The notes under the pieces are model-generated. The model was not told the origin of the DNA. It saw nothing but the letters and a program-made list of their open reading frames with translations, and did no database searches. The position numbers and the translations under genes were made by a program. A DNA stretch of 64,000 bases from Bolinopsis microptera (taxonomy: Eukaryota; Ctenophora; Tentaculata; Lobata; Bolinopsidae), in assembly GCF_026151205.1 (NCBI RefSeq), contig NC_087082.1, forward strand, positions 13,301,865-13,365,864. Direction: 5' to 3'. Shown here in pieces: positions 45,549 through 57,800 of the stretch (position 1 is the stretch's first letter; each line of letters begins with the position of its first letter).

Positions 45549-48522
45549 GTCACCGCCAGTCCGAGTGTCCATTGTGATTGCCTGAACTTCAGGTCTTACC
45601 CAGAATTACCGTGCAAACATTTATTGGTGGTTATTCGTGAGTCGAACGTTGAATGGACCGATCTTCCGCTTTCATTCAGGTAAGAAACGGATCTTGCTTC
45701 ATTTAAGTAATTATGAATAACCTATTTCAGCGTAAAACTAGTTGTTTGATCATTGCATCCTCTTGTATCTGATAAGAACGCTATGCCTATTTTGATACGG
45801 ATTCTATAACAATTAATTTCATTGACACTGTATCGCAGGCACAATCCTCACCTATGCACGGATCCTGGTGCTAGCTGTTCGACTCAAGAAGTTAGTCTTC
45901 CACTAACAGTACACGATAGTTTTCCACAAGACCAGAGCCCGAAGAAAACAGATAAAAACACTGAGGGAGACCTAAATGCAACATTCGGAAAGCTTGCAGA
46001 TCTTAGGAGCATGATCTATAAGTTCGTTTTTATTACGCTATAGTTTAGATATCTTGTATTAAGTTGAAAAGGTGTTATTCGAGTGTTATAAAAAATGTCG
46101 ATGGTTAGGCTCCTAAATTGAAAGGACAGATAGGTAGATAGGGTAAAAGGTAGAAGTATTAGGTGACCTAGAATAACATCTGGAAATCCAAACTTTCAAG
46201 AAACCTTAAAATAATATTGTTCAAAGCGGCTTGCAAATCATTACTAGTGTGCGAATCACAAACCTGATGAACAATACCGTGACACAACAAAATTTGCGAC
46301 CATCTGTATATTTACTCATAATTTTTTCAGTGTTGCTCCTGAAAATAGACGTGAGATGAGAGACCTTGTCTCAAGTGTTATTGATGGGATGCTTCTTCCA
46401 CGGTAAGTAAAATAAACTAAATAACAAAAGTAGATAGATAAAGTGAATATTTAACAAGTTAACACTTTAACACAAAGGTTAATTGATAAAATTAACAATC
46501 ACCATGTAAACATGCGGGGTCATGAAAGCCCTGAACAAACCCCTCCTTCATGAAGAGCTAGCTAAAGTGTTCAACGAGTCTTTCGAGAAAAACATTCACA
46601 TTGAAGCAATAGGAGCAGGCATCCTTACACCACTGGCTAAGCCTGGTAAAACTCGCGGCCCAGTTAAGTCGATATGACCATTGACCATGCTGAATGTTCT
46701 AGAAAGATCCTGTCACTGATAGTGCTAAACAGAATAGAGAGAGCTGTGGACAACTTCACCGGACCGTTCCAAGCTGCCTACAAAGCTGGCAAGAGCTGTG
46801 CCGACCTAGTTTGGGCACAGAGCATGCTCATATCTGTAGTAATGAAGAAGGAGTTTGAATGGAACAAAGTGAGTATTGACATGTCAGCTGCCTTCAATAC
46901 CATCTGCAGAGGTACAACAATCAGACTACTAGAAGCTGCAGGATGCTCCAGAGACGACCTGAGGCTTGTACAATACCTCATGGCTAACACCACTCTAGTA
47001 GTCAGAGTGTGTTCTACTGACTCAGAGATGTTCTCTTTCAACATAGGAGCCTCCCAAGGAGACAGCACAGCTGGTAAATTGTTTACCCTCAATCTAGCTG
47101 GAGCTGTAGTGCACATAAGAGCAGTCCTCCCCTCAAGACCCAACCCTCCGATAGCCGATAACCACATGCCTCTTGAGTCCGGCTATTCAGACGATGTAAA
47201 GAAGATTGGTGAAGATATGGAGGAGTTACAGGATATATTTTAGATCTCCAAGAACATTCTCAGTGAATGGAGTCTCTTTGTCAATGACACAAAGACAAAG
47301 TTTACCAGAGTGTATTTAGAAGAAGTTGGTGCCTGCGACGAGTGGGATAATGAGCTAAGAGGAAAAGAGGAGTGGAGAAACGAGACGCTTCTTGGTACTA
47401 AGCTTGGATCAGAGCAGGATATTACTAATAGAATAAATAAAGCTAACACCGCCTTCTGGTCATTTGACAAGCTGTGGTGCCAGGGATCAGAGAGGAGTCA
47501 GATAACTGAGAAGAGAAAGATCAAACTCTACGACTCACTAGTAGTATCAGTGCTCCTGTACAACTGCTGCTGCTGGGCCGTACCTCAGCATGTTCTAGAG
47601 TCTGTAGATGTTTTTCAGAGGAAGCACCTCAAGCGCATCCTACACATCTATTGGCCTAGCTCAATATCTAACAAGGCCCTCTACGCTCGTACCCAGACCA
47701 GGCCCCTTTCCGAGAGAGTGGAAAAGGCACGGTGGACAATGCTAGGTCATGTTCTACGCAGTGACAACGACACGCCTGCCTACCAGTCTCTGTTATTTGC
47801 TACACTAGGATGTCAAACGCTAAAGGGACGAGTGGGTAGACATAGGACTAATTTGTATGATATTATTGTGAAAAAGGACCTATTTAAGAGACAAATTTAT
47901 TTGAAAAACGAAGATGATTTTACCAACTTAGTGAACTTAGCAAGAGATAGAGTAGGATGGAGGAGTTTATTTACTTTGAGACATATTGAACAAATGAGTC
48001 TTCGTAAGCGTAAATAGGCCAGCACTTTGCTGAGCCTCTTTAGTCTTTAGGTGCTCTTTTGTTTATAGATGTTATTATATATGTAAACATGTAAACGAAC
48101 AATTTATGAATTTGTGAAAAGGTGAAATTGTGAAAATCAGGTCTTTACGTGTCAACTGTCATGTGATACAGTTTCTATGTGAAGCTGAAAAATATTATTT
48201 GTATTTTATAGCTGGACAATGACCGTTGCTAATGACCGCTGCTAATGTTATGTATATGTTACTATCTTGCTGTTCAAATATGTGTATTGCAATGAACATA
48301 TATTTTTTCGACGATGTATCAAAACATTTAACATTCAGGCTTTCGGAGATGACAAAGATTGACATGACGGTAACAGCAACTCGGGACGATTTGTCACTGT
48401 TGTCAACGACTTCTCGGGCAGAAAAGCGGACGGACTTCGCAGATTCGCTCCCAAAGCGAGCAAAAAAAGCGAAAGAAGTTTCCCGAAAGGAAACTAAATT
48501 ATGGTTTCGGATCAGACTCTGA
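45549..48522 (+). CDS. SWIM zinc-finger protein, last four exons
   Basis: Exons 45549-45679, 45839-46021, 46331-46402 and 48339-48522 (stop included) join in frame (phases 2, 2, 2). The first contains CDCLNFRSYPELPCKH, the C-X-C-Xn-C-X-H pattern of a SWIM finger, followed by VEWTDLPLSFRHNPHLCTD, typical of the region after SWIM in ZSWIM/MULE-like proteins. Next come a polar linker, a helical segment (NVAPENRREMRDLVSSVIDG) and a basic tail (SLPKRAKKAKE) suggesting nuclear location. SWIM domains bind DNA or proteins; the exact role is unknown. The 5' exons were not found, so this may be a truncated gene or a domesticated-transposase relic. The donor of exon 2 (GTTCGT) is weak. A decayed LINE occupies the last intron. 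Confidence 0.55.
46515..48017 (+). pseudogene. Decayed LINE reverse transcriptase with YSDD box
   Basis: The coding trace begins about 46520 (ALNKPLLHEELAKVF, ILTPLAKPGKTRGPVKS), then hits TGA at 46676-46678 and a small frameshift. It continues at 46674-47240 with motif A SIDMSAAFNTI, motif B GASQGDSTAGKLFTLNLAG and motif C SGYSDDVKKI. A TAG at 47241-47243 interrupts it, and the same frame goes on to 48017 with the post-RT region (RTQTRPLSERVEKARWTMLG). No endonuclease part is present, so the copy is 5'-truncated as well as mutated. The catalytic box is YSDD rather than YADD. Clade uncertain. It lies in the last intron of the SWIM gene in the same orientation. Confidence 0.8.
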
Positions 48523-48524
48523 TT

Positions 48525-48935
48525 TCGAGAATGATGTATGATTTGGTCGAATTTTATCAATTTAAATCTGATTTTTGTTTTATTTTATTGCATCATTTAT
48601 TGCTTGATTAATTTTTTCTTTTTTACAAAACAAGTTGTTTTCATTTTAATACAGTATAATGAATGAAACCATCTCCTCTTGATTCCCTGTTCTACGTAAC
48701 ACTTATTATGAGTCTCCGATCGCTTAAAAGAGGAAAAATGTATCTGTTCATTGTTCAAGTAGGTCATTAAAATGGATTAGTTGCTTACCCAAATATTATA
48801 TTCAGAAAAACAGCAAGCGAGCATTATTGGGATTGTTGTTAAAGCAACCTCAAACAAATTGATAGATTATTAATACACAAATGCTGTATGCTATTGAGAC
48901 TACACTTACAGCGAACCACGCTGATAGTATGCTAT
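48525..48935. other. AT-rich spacer
   Basis: Between the SWIM-gene stop and the 33-bp satellite. Nothing recognised except probable 3' untranslated sequence. Confidence 0.4.
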
Positions 48936-48937
48936 AA

Positions 48938-50545
48938 TTTCAAATAATACTGGATATAGTGAACTGTATTTCCCAATAATACTGGAGATAAGTGTACTGT
49001 ATTTTCCAATAATACTGGAGATAAGTGTACTGTATTTTCCAATAATACTGTCGATAAGTGTACTGTATTTTCCATTAATACTGGAGATTAGTGTACTATA
49101 TTTTCCAATAATACTGGAGATAAATGTACTGTATTTTCCAATAATACTAGAGATAAGTGCACTGTATTTTCCAATAATACTGGAGATAAATGTACTGTAT
49201 TTTCCAATAATACTAGAGATAAGTGTACTGTATTTTCCTATAATACTGGAGATAAGTGTACTGTATTTCCAATAATACTGGAGATAAGTGTACTGTATTT
49301 TCCAATAATACTGGAGATAAGTGTACTGTATTTCCCAATAATACTGGAGATAAGTGTACTGTATTTTCCATTAATACTGGGGATAAGTGTACTGTATTTT
49401 CCATTAATACTGGAGGAAGTGTACTGTATTTTCCAATAATACTAGAGATAAGTGTACTGTATTTTCCAATAATACTAGAGATAAGTGTACTGTATTTTCC
49501 AATAATACTAGAGATAGGTGTACTGTATTTTCCAATAATACTGGAGATTAGCGTACTGTATTTTCCAATAATACCGGAGATAAGTGTACTGTATTTTCCA
49601 ATAATACTGGAGATAAGTGTACTGTATTTTCCAATATTACTGGAGATTAGCGTACTGTATTTTCCAATAATACTGGAGATAAGTGTACTGTATTTTCCAA
49701 TAATACTAGAGATAAGTGTACTGTATTTTCCAATATTACTGGAGATAAGTGTACTGTATTTTCCATTAATACTAGAGATAAGTGTACTGTATTTTCCAAT
49801 AATACTGGGGATAAGTGTACTGTATTTTCCAATAATACTAGAGATAAGTGTACTGTATTTTCCATTAATATTGGAGATAAATGTACTGTATTTTCCAATA
49901 ATACTAGAGATAAGTGTACTGTATTTTCCAATAATACTGTATTTTCCAATAGTACTGGAGATAAGTGTACTGTATTTTCCAATAATACTAGAGATAAGTG
50001 TACAGTATTTTCCAATAATACTAGAGATAAGTGTACTGTAATTTCCAATAATACTAGAGATAAGTGTACTGTATTTTCCAATAATACTGGGGATAAGTGT
50101 ACTGTATTTTCCAATAATACTGGAGATAAATGTACTGTATTTTCAAATAATACTAGAGATAAGTGTACAGTATTTTCCAATAATACTAGAGATAAGTGTA
50201 CTGTATTTTCCAATAATACTAGAGATAAGTGTACTGTATTTTCCAATAATACTGGGGATAAGTGTACTGTATTTTCCATTAATACTGGAGATAAATGTAC
50301 TGTATTTTCCAATAATACTGGAGATAAGTGTACTGTATTTCCAATAATACTGGAGATAAGTGTACTGTATTTCCCAATAATACTGGAGATAAGTGTACTG
50401 TATTTTCCATTAATACTGGAGATAAGTGTACTGTATTTTCCATTAATACTGGAGATAAGTGTACTGTATTTTCAAATAATACTAGAGATAAGTGTACTGT
50501 ATTTTCCAATAATATTGGAGATATAAAGTGAACTGTATTTTCCAA
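48938..50545. repeat. 33-bp minisatellite, about 48 copies
   Basis: Unit TTCCAATAATACTGGAGATA followed by AGTGTACTGTATT, 33 bp, with scattered substitutions and a few indels. Because 33 is eleven codons, open frames of 221-261 residues run through it on both strands (LEISVLYFPII on plus, ENTVHLSPVLL on minus). These are repeat artefacts, since opposite strands are open over the same DNA and no start or flanking exon belongs to them. GCGAACCACGCTGATAG just before the array and ACGAACCACTCTGACTAC after it are similar. Confidence 0.95.
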
Positions 50546-50996
50546 TGTTATTATTTTGCTTTCCCAATTATATATTAGCAATAAGGAAGTGCTACTACTA
50601 AAATGACAACGAACCACTCTGACTACTGATAAAAAGAGTTTTGATGTCTGTATAGACTTATCAGGTGGCCTTTTTAATGATCCAGATATGGCAATATCTG
50701 GTCTCTGAAAACCACAAATATTGACTTATCCGCGGGCGCGGAACGTTTTGAGTAAACTTTGCTAGTAGGCAGAACATGTGGTTCGCCGGTGCTAAATTAT
50801 CACAGATAACTAACGCGCATTTAGGAGACGCGCAAAAGTTGAAATTGTTATTACGGTTTGGGCGAGCGATTTAGAAAGAGCCGTACACGGTACGTAACAG
50901 TGTGATTGTGAAACATAGTGTTGAAACATATATAATAGTGTTGCACGATGCTGCAAGCGCAAAATTAAAGGGCTAGGCTCTAGCTTTGGTCAGATT

Positions 50997-51220
50997 TAAC
51001 GGGTGATACTCGTAAAATATCTGTTCCATATACAGGACCGTCGACGAGTCCAACTCGGCGCGCGTCCTGGTAGGTTGTAAACCTACAACAATTCGATAAA
51101 ATATTTTATCAATTATCAAAGTTGTGTTTGTAGGTTTACAACCTACCAGGACGCGCGCCGAGTTAAACTCGTCGACGGTCCAATATATGGAACAGATATT
51201 TTACGAGTATCACCCATTAA
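50997..51220. mobile_element. Foldback MITE with ~100-bp arms
   Basis: TAACGGGTGATACTCGTAAA begins the left arm; the right arm ends with TTTACGAGTATCACCCATTA. The arms stay paired through ACCGTCGACGAGT, AACTCGGCGCGCGTCCTGG and TAGGTTGTAAACCTAC, leaving a short AT-rich loop near 51100. A plus-strand open frame here is an artefact. A single-arm relative is at 53043-53160. Confidence 0.85.
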
Positions 51221-51253
51221 AGTTGTGTTATATTATATATATTATGTTCATTT

Positions 51254-52035
51254 ATTACTGGGCCGCGCTCAGCCTGTCATTCCGCCGAATCTTTGTAGCG
51301 CAATGCACTACTGGGTCGCGCGCGCGCATCCAATAATGCTTCTCGCAACCACGTATGCAGATCGGCGAGATGCGAAGGATTGACATCGTGAATCAAGCCG
51401 AATCTCTATTCTATGTTAATGAACATGATAGCCTGAGGTCCCCAGGTAAGTTCATTTATTGTTTATGATTTATTTCACAGCACACAAGTGTTTTCGCAAT
51501 GTTTTCAATGTGCATTGTGCCAAAGCATCAAATGTCAAAATTTATTTTTATCGCAATTACAAATTACTCAAAAAAAAACTTTGGATGTTGGATGACTTCG
51601 CCGCTTCGCTGCACCGCGCAAACTAGCATTCTTGCTTGATCACAGAGCAACGATTTTTGTATCACGTTGCGACCCCCACGGTCGTTTCACTATGGACGAT
51701 ACGTGCGCGGCGGGTCATACAACGTATGACAACGTATGACAAAACGATTTCAGATTTGGAAGGGTGGACATCATCAATCGATCGAAGAAAACCTTATTAG
51801 CTGGAGCTTAGTACTATATATCTCCGGGCTTTTACTAATTCGCTCGCTTACAAATTATATTGACGGATGTTACTCGTCTAAATTTCTGCGGAGTAGCGCG
51901 CGTCGGGCTAGTCCATTAACAATGAACTTGTCATACGTTGTATGACCCGCCGCGCACGAAGTGCACGGCTCCCCCTGTATCGTCGAAGACGATACACTAA
52001 AGTGAAGCGACAGTGGGGGTCACCACGTGATACAA
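51254..52035. repeat. Inverted-repeat mosaic, first block
   Basis: 51657-51735 (GTATCACGTTGCGACCCCCA ... GGCGGGTCATACAACGTATG) is the inverted copy of 51929-52033. Upstream, 51254-51450 (TGGGCCGCGCTCAGCCTGTC ... ATAGCCTGAGGTCCCCAGG) matches the complement of 54060-54140. The internal piece 51855-51922 (GACGGATGTTACTCGTCTAA ... CCATTAACAATG) recurs at 53838-53875 and 54225-54255. Confidence 0.75.
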
Positions 52036-52316
52036 CAATGAACAAGGAGCCGTCAGTTTGCAGTTGAGCTTGCTCACTGGACTCGTTTGTTGAAAACATC
52101 GTGTACAGTGCTTCATTAGTAGTACAGTACTAGCTTAATTCACAAGTACCAACAACGATAATCCGCCTCCGATCCCCAACGAAAACTTTATAAATCTATA
52201 AAAATTGTTACTCAGAGTCAATTAGCTATACAGGGTGTTTCAAAAATAATGTATATACTACGTGTCCCATTGGGAGATTGACAGTACCCAGCAAACCTTT
52301 GCTCTGATCTATCGAT

Positions 52317-52648
52317 CCAGGCCAGAGCCCTTGCGCTTGCAGTGGCGCGCGCCCGCCTCCCGGTTTCTTTACAGTTACTTATGAAACAAGCGCGCCCGCA
52401 CACCGCAGCGGCGCGAGAGCGCATGGTTAGGTAAGTGAAAGCAAATCTTACTGGCTGGGCGACGGCCGCGCGTATTACTACAGGTGATCGCGTCTTCACA
52501 GCGTGTTTAAGCTCGCGCTTAATCATTAATAAGTTTATTGCACGCTTCATACATTGCAAAGTCCAGTAACTACTTTTAAGGTCTTTTCAGTTAAGACAGC
52601 TAATGCCGTGAGGCGGGCGCGCGCTACTGCAAGCGCAAGGGCTCTGGA
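52317..52648. repeat. GC-rich 330-bp inverted-repeat element
   Basis: CCAGAGCCCTTGCGCTTGCA then GTGGCGCGCGCCCGCCTCC at the left; GAGGCGGGCGCGCGCTACTG then CAAGCGCAAGGGCTCTGG at the right. Arms are about 40 bp with 1-2 mismatches. It is much more GC-rich than its surroundings and has no coding capacity. Confidence 0.8.
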
Positions 52649-52679
52649 TAGAGCAAGTGATTTATGGGCAAGAAACCGT

Positions 52680-52870
52680 TTTGGTCACGTGACATGAAGC
52701 TAGTAAAACATTAATTCGATTGATTAGGGCTTGGGTTAGGGTTAGGGTTGTGGTAAGGGTTATGGATATAAGCTTCGGGGTTATGGTTAGGTTTAAAAGG
52801 TTGGGATTAGGGTTTATGTAAAACCGTTTTGTACGCGTGGTACGGCTGCAAAACTACAAAATCAAAGTCA
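52680..52870. repeat. Telomere-like TTAGGG run in a repeat
   Basis: GGGTTAGGGTTAGGGTTGTG and degenerate units to about 52820, bracketed by AAACCGTTTTGGTCACGTGA at the left and an inverted version (GTAAAACCGTTTTGTACGCG, then GTCACGTGAAA) at the right. The stretch at 24360-24510 has the same layout. Confidence 0.6.
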
Positions 52871-53837
52871 CGTGAAATTTTTGGGCGCGAGCGAATTATA
52901 TTTGTAATAATATTTGTAAAAGCCTAATAATATTAATAGTGCGAAGTTTTAACTTTGAGTTTGCGGATTCTTGTCCTCTGATTGGCTGAATTGTATCACG
53001 TGATGCAATCGCATTCTTGAAAATGGGATGTTTGCTTAACCATTAACGGGTGATACTCGTAAAATATTTGTTTCAAATATTCAGGACCGTCGACGAGTCC
53101 AACTCGGCGCGCATCCTGGTATTGGTAGTTTATATTAAACCTACAAGATGTTTGCAAGCGTGCAATAAACTTACAACTTAGGATCGAGCGCAGCTTGGAC
53201 AATGAACATGCTAGCTGTAAGTGTAAAGACATGCGATCACCTATAGTACAGGGTGGCCCATAAGTGACTACCCACACGCAACCTCTTAATAACTCACGTA
53301 ATTCGTCTCCAAATTGCACCAAAATTTCAGAGATTATAGATATGGGTCAAACTTAGATTTCCTGAAAGTTTCGTAAGCCACGCCCAATTACAGTGGGTGT
53401 GGCGTGACACTCCCTCTTGGACGTATATAATACGTCCAGCCAGTAAGGATTGCTGGGTATTTAAAAGTTTAAAGCTCTTAGAACCCTTTAAATCTAATGG
53501 CATGGCGCTATCAATGTCTGTTATTAGTATTAAGTATCGAATACAGACAATGTGAGTGATATATCTATATTCTGGCTATGATTATAAACCGTGGTGTTGC
53601 ACCAGATCATGGTTAATAGATTGCCATCAAACAGTAACTGTCTATTTTAGACTATTGTATATACTAGTAGTTTATTACTAGATCAGAGACGTGCGACTTT
53701 AATTTACTATTATCCTTTATTGTTCCTTAGTCTACATGACAGAAAATGGAATCATTTTGATTTATTCATCAGCATGACTAGTGCATGACTCATCCCTATT
53801 CTCAGTTTCCTGCCTTCAACTCAAGCTATGTCTAGCT

Positions 53838-54260
53838 TTGACGGATGTTACTCGTATAAATTTCTTCGAAGTATTTGTCATACGTTGCATGTATGACCCG
53901 CCGCGCACGAAGTGCGCGGCTCCCCCTGTCATGTAGCGTCGAAGACGCTACATAGTGAAACGACCGTGGGGGTCGCAACGTGATACAACGAAGTATGAAG
54001 CAGCGCGCACCGCTTTCTTCTCGAAATTAAATGGCCCGATGGCAATTGACCATTGTTATTACCTGGAGACCTCAGGCTATTATGTTCATAAACATAGAAT
54101 AAAGATTCGGTGGAATGACAGGCTGAGCGCGGCCCAGTGACCATTGTTAATGATCTGGCGCTACTTCGAAGAAATTTAGACGAGTTACATCCGTCAAGAT
54201 GGCAAGTGCTACGCGACGGAGTAGCTCGCGCCGGGCCAAACCATTAACAATGGTCAATGT
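53838..54260. repeat. Inverted-repeat mosaic, second block
   Basis: GACGGATGTTACTCGTATAA at 53840 pairs with TTTAGACGAGTTACATCCGTC ending 54197 (printed in part). The interior holds GACCCGCCGCGCACGAAGTG and a short hairpin TGTAGCGTCGAAGACGCTACA at about 53933. The modules match 51254-52035 but in a different order. Confidence 0.7.
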
Positions 54261-54261
54261 C

Positions 54262-54877
54262 TAGCTATAAGGGCTCTTTTATCCTTTAATTATCTTCTGC
54301 TCCACAACAATTAAGGCTATACACTATAAGTATAATATATCTACTAAAATTGTAGCCGCCATTCTGTTTTAGATTTAAGATTTAAGAAACAATTTTGGCT
54401 GATCTTTCTGACGTCACAATGAATTATAAAGAACCGTTTTTAAGTTTATTGATTTTTTATTGGTTTTTAATTTTTTTTAAAAGAGAGGCTGGGCCAAGAT
54501 AGCCCACGAAAGGATAGCATTGAAATGCTCTGCCTACCTCTAGTCTGGGGTGTGGCAACCCTGGGGAAGGTTGCCGGAGAAATCAAAGTGAATGGTGGAG
54601 GATGGTGTTAAAAGTAACATGAGTCAAAATGATACGCTTAAGTGCCAGCTGGGAGGTATTAGTCCTTGTCATGTTTGCAATGACGCTAATTTTGCCGTTC
54701 AAATCACAAAAAGTATGTTTTTTAGATTTGTAAGTCTTGGTTGCCCTGTGTAATCGAGCATTTGCTTGGTGATCTTGTCTCAAACATGATCACTTACGGT
54801 TAAGTTCAATTTTGATTCCCTAAGGGCTTCAGAAGCTCTGCATGCTTTAATTTTACGTATCGAATCTAACCACCAGC
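54262..54877. other. Probable 5' part of the RTE-like LINE
   Basis: Sequence from about 54480 (AGAGAGGCTGGGCCAAGATA) has the look of a LINE leader, with no gene of its own. The exact 5' end of the element cannot be fixed. Confidence 0.35.
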
Positions 54878-57800
54878 ATGCTGGTGTCCGGACGGAGGGC
54901 TTACATTTCGATGTCGGTGCTGCCTCTGGATCGGGTGCGAAGGTCCGGCAAACCATCCACCTTAAATCAATCCGCTACAGAAACGTCTACAGTGTCATTC
55001 AATAGTATTATACGTGGAGGCGCAGGTGGAGTGATGACGGCGACTAGGCAAAGCCGAAAGGACCCTAGTAGCTTGATGTCTGTTTGCAACTCCCGTAAGA
55101 GCCGACGTAAACACTGTAAATACAGAATTCCTTCATCAGATTTATCATTTGTAAACAGACAGTCAAGTATGTCTAATCCTGTAAATATAGTAAAGAATCC
55201 TCTCTGTATCAGTACATGGAATGTTACTTCTCTTGTCAGCAATTCCAGCAAAATGTATCAATTGGGAAAAGGGTTTGATGATTATGGACTAGAGCTCCTT
55301 GGGGTAACTGAAACACATATGGCTGGATCGGGAACTCAGACTTTGGGAAATGGGGCTGTTTTGGTGTATTCTGGCAGGAATGATGGGGTACGGAGAGAAG
55401 GAGTCGGTGTTGTACTGTCCAAAAAGATGAAGAATACTCTCATATCATACACCCCTGTATCAGGACGGGTTATGACTGCCCGTTTACATAGCAAACACAT
55501 CAACATTAGTGTTACAGTGGTATATGCTCCAACTGAGGATGCAGAGATCAGTTTAAAAGACTCATTCTACAAGGAATTGAATGATGTTCAATCGGGACTA
55601 CCTGCTCATGATATAAAAATAGTTTTAGGAGATTTTAATGCTCGTGTTGGAAGGGACACTGATGCTCACCCTGGTGTTATAGGAAAACACTCATATCACA
55701 CAGAATCCAATGATAACGGAAAACGGATGCTAGATTTCTGTACTATGCACCAGCTGACGATCGGAGGCACACTTTTTGAACACAAGGATATCCACAAGAC
55801 AACATGGAGATCCCCAAATGGTAACACCGTCACTCAAATTGACCATATTTGTATTTCAACGAGATGGAGCCATTCATTGCTTGATGTCAGGAGCATGAGA
55901 GGAGCAGATATAAATACTACTCACTACCTGGTAAGAGGATATGTATCTATTAAGCTTAAGTGTCCACAGAAAAGAAAGAAGCGTGTAAGACAGCCTGCTT
56001 TAGAGAACTTGCGTGATAGATCTAAGAGCCAGGAATATAGTAACAAAATAGCTGAAAATACTATACCAACGATCAGGAGCTTGGAAACTCTCCTTTAGAA
56101 GAACAATGGAAGAAATTGAGAGACATTATAACTGATATCTCGTTTGAAGTTCTGGGTGAAAGGGGCCGGAAAAAGAGAACAGAACATCTCTCAAAGGATA
56201 CTAAGAATCTCCTAAAAGAACGAGGTGAGATTAAAAAGAAACCTAGTACTGCTGAGAATCGTGCTAAGTACTCGCAGATTAACGGTCTTGTTAGGCAGAA
56301 CTGTAAAAGAGATGATAATGCCTGGGCTGTTAGAGTAGCTGAGGAATTGGAAGAGGCTGCCAAGCAGGGTCAACAAAGAGATGTTTGGCAGAAAATAAAA
56401 TCCCTTACAAACAAGAGAGTAAACAGATCTGCGGCAGTGCGGGATAAGAATGGGACACTTATATCAGATCTCGAAGCTCAGTCACATCGCTGGGCCGAAT
56501 ATTTTGAAGAACTCTTAACGCCAGCAGCAGATGCGGTGGATTTCTCTCTATTGGATGAGGACGAAAAGGTACTTTCTTTTGAATATCTTAGTAATGATGA
56601 TGAGCCACCGTCCTTGTTTGAAATTGAGGAAGCTATCAAGAAGTTGAAGAACTACAAAAGTGCTGGAATTGATGAAATTTCAAATGAGCAGTTAAAGTAC
56701 GGTTCTCCTGGACTTCTGCCTTGGTTAAAAGATTTGTTTGAAACTGTATGGAAAAGTGAGGATATTCCTAGTGATTGGAGGAAAGGAATCATCACCATCA
56801 TCCCAAAGAAAGGGGACCTCACATATTGCAACAACAACAGAGGGATAACTCTACGCTCCACAGTATCGAAGTTATTTCAAATCGTGTTGTTAAAAAGACT
56901 AAGTAATGGGCTTGAAAAGTTACTTAGAGAAAATCAGTGTGGTTTCAGGAGAAACCGTTCTTGTATAGATCAGCTATACTCCCTTCATTGTATAATACAC
57001 AATTGTATAGAATTCAACGTCCCTTTTATTTGTATATAAACTTTATTGATTTTAAAGCTGCTTTTGATTCAATCAATCGTGACTTTATTTGGAAAGCTTT
57101 TGAACATTATGGTCTTCCAACAAAATACATCAATGTTTTCAAAGCGTTCTTTAGAGCAACTGAAAGTGCAGTTCGTGTCAATGGGGAATTGACAAGATGG
57201 TTTGATGTCGATTCGGGGACTGGACAAGGTGATGTGCAAGGGCCCCCCATTTTCAACCTTGTACTTAACTGGGGATTAGAACTTGCCGAGAAGTTTAAAA
57301 ATATATCGCGTGGTTTTACTCTTCAGTACAGACAAAGTTCCAGACAACCGGAAAAATGTGTCATTGATTTGGACTATGCTGATGACATAGCAGGCATGGA
57401 TGACACTGTCGAGGGACTGCAAGAAACAACGGACAATATTGCGAAATACTGTGGGCTTGGGGGTTTAAAGATGAACGCAAAGAAAACAGAGATCATGGTA
57501 ATTGGGAAAGATACGTCGCAGCACCCACTCCCAGAGAATAGGACCATAGATATTACTGTCGATGGAAACTCTGCAAAGCAGGTCACTCAATTCACTTATT
57601 TGGGTGCCAAAATTACATCGGATGGCAAGATCGATAAAGAAATAAGTGTCAGGATTGGAAAAGCAACCGGAGCTTTTAACCAACTCAATAACATTTGGAA
57701 GAATAAGAACATAAGCATTAACAACAAAGTGCGAATCTACATCGCAGCTGTTCTTACCATTCTGACCTATGGAAGTGAGATATGGAACACGACTCAAGTG

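Noticed and set aside
45653-45679. Start codon ATG followed by a donor (short first exon)
   Set aside because: Its phase does not fit the next exon; the other frame of the same exon encodes the SWIM finger and joins correctly.
49256-50312. Long repetitive proteins (221-261 residues) on both strands
   Set aside because: They come from a 33-bp tandem repeat whose length is a multiple of three; both strands are open over the same DNA and no start or exon context supports a gene.
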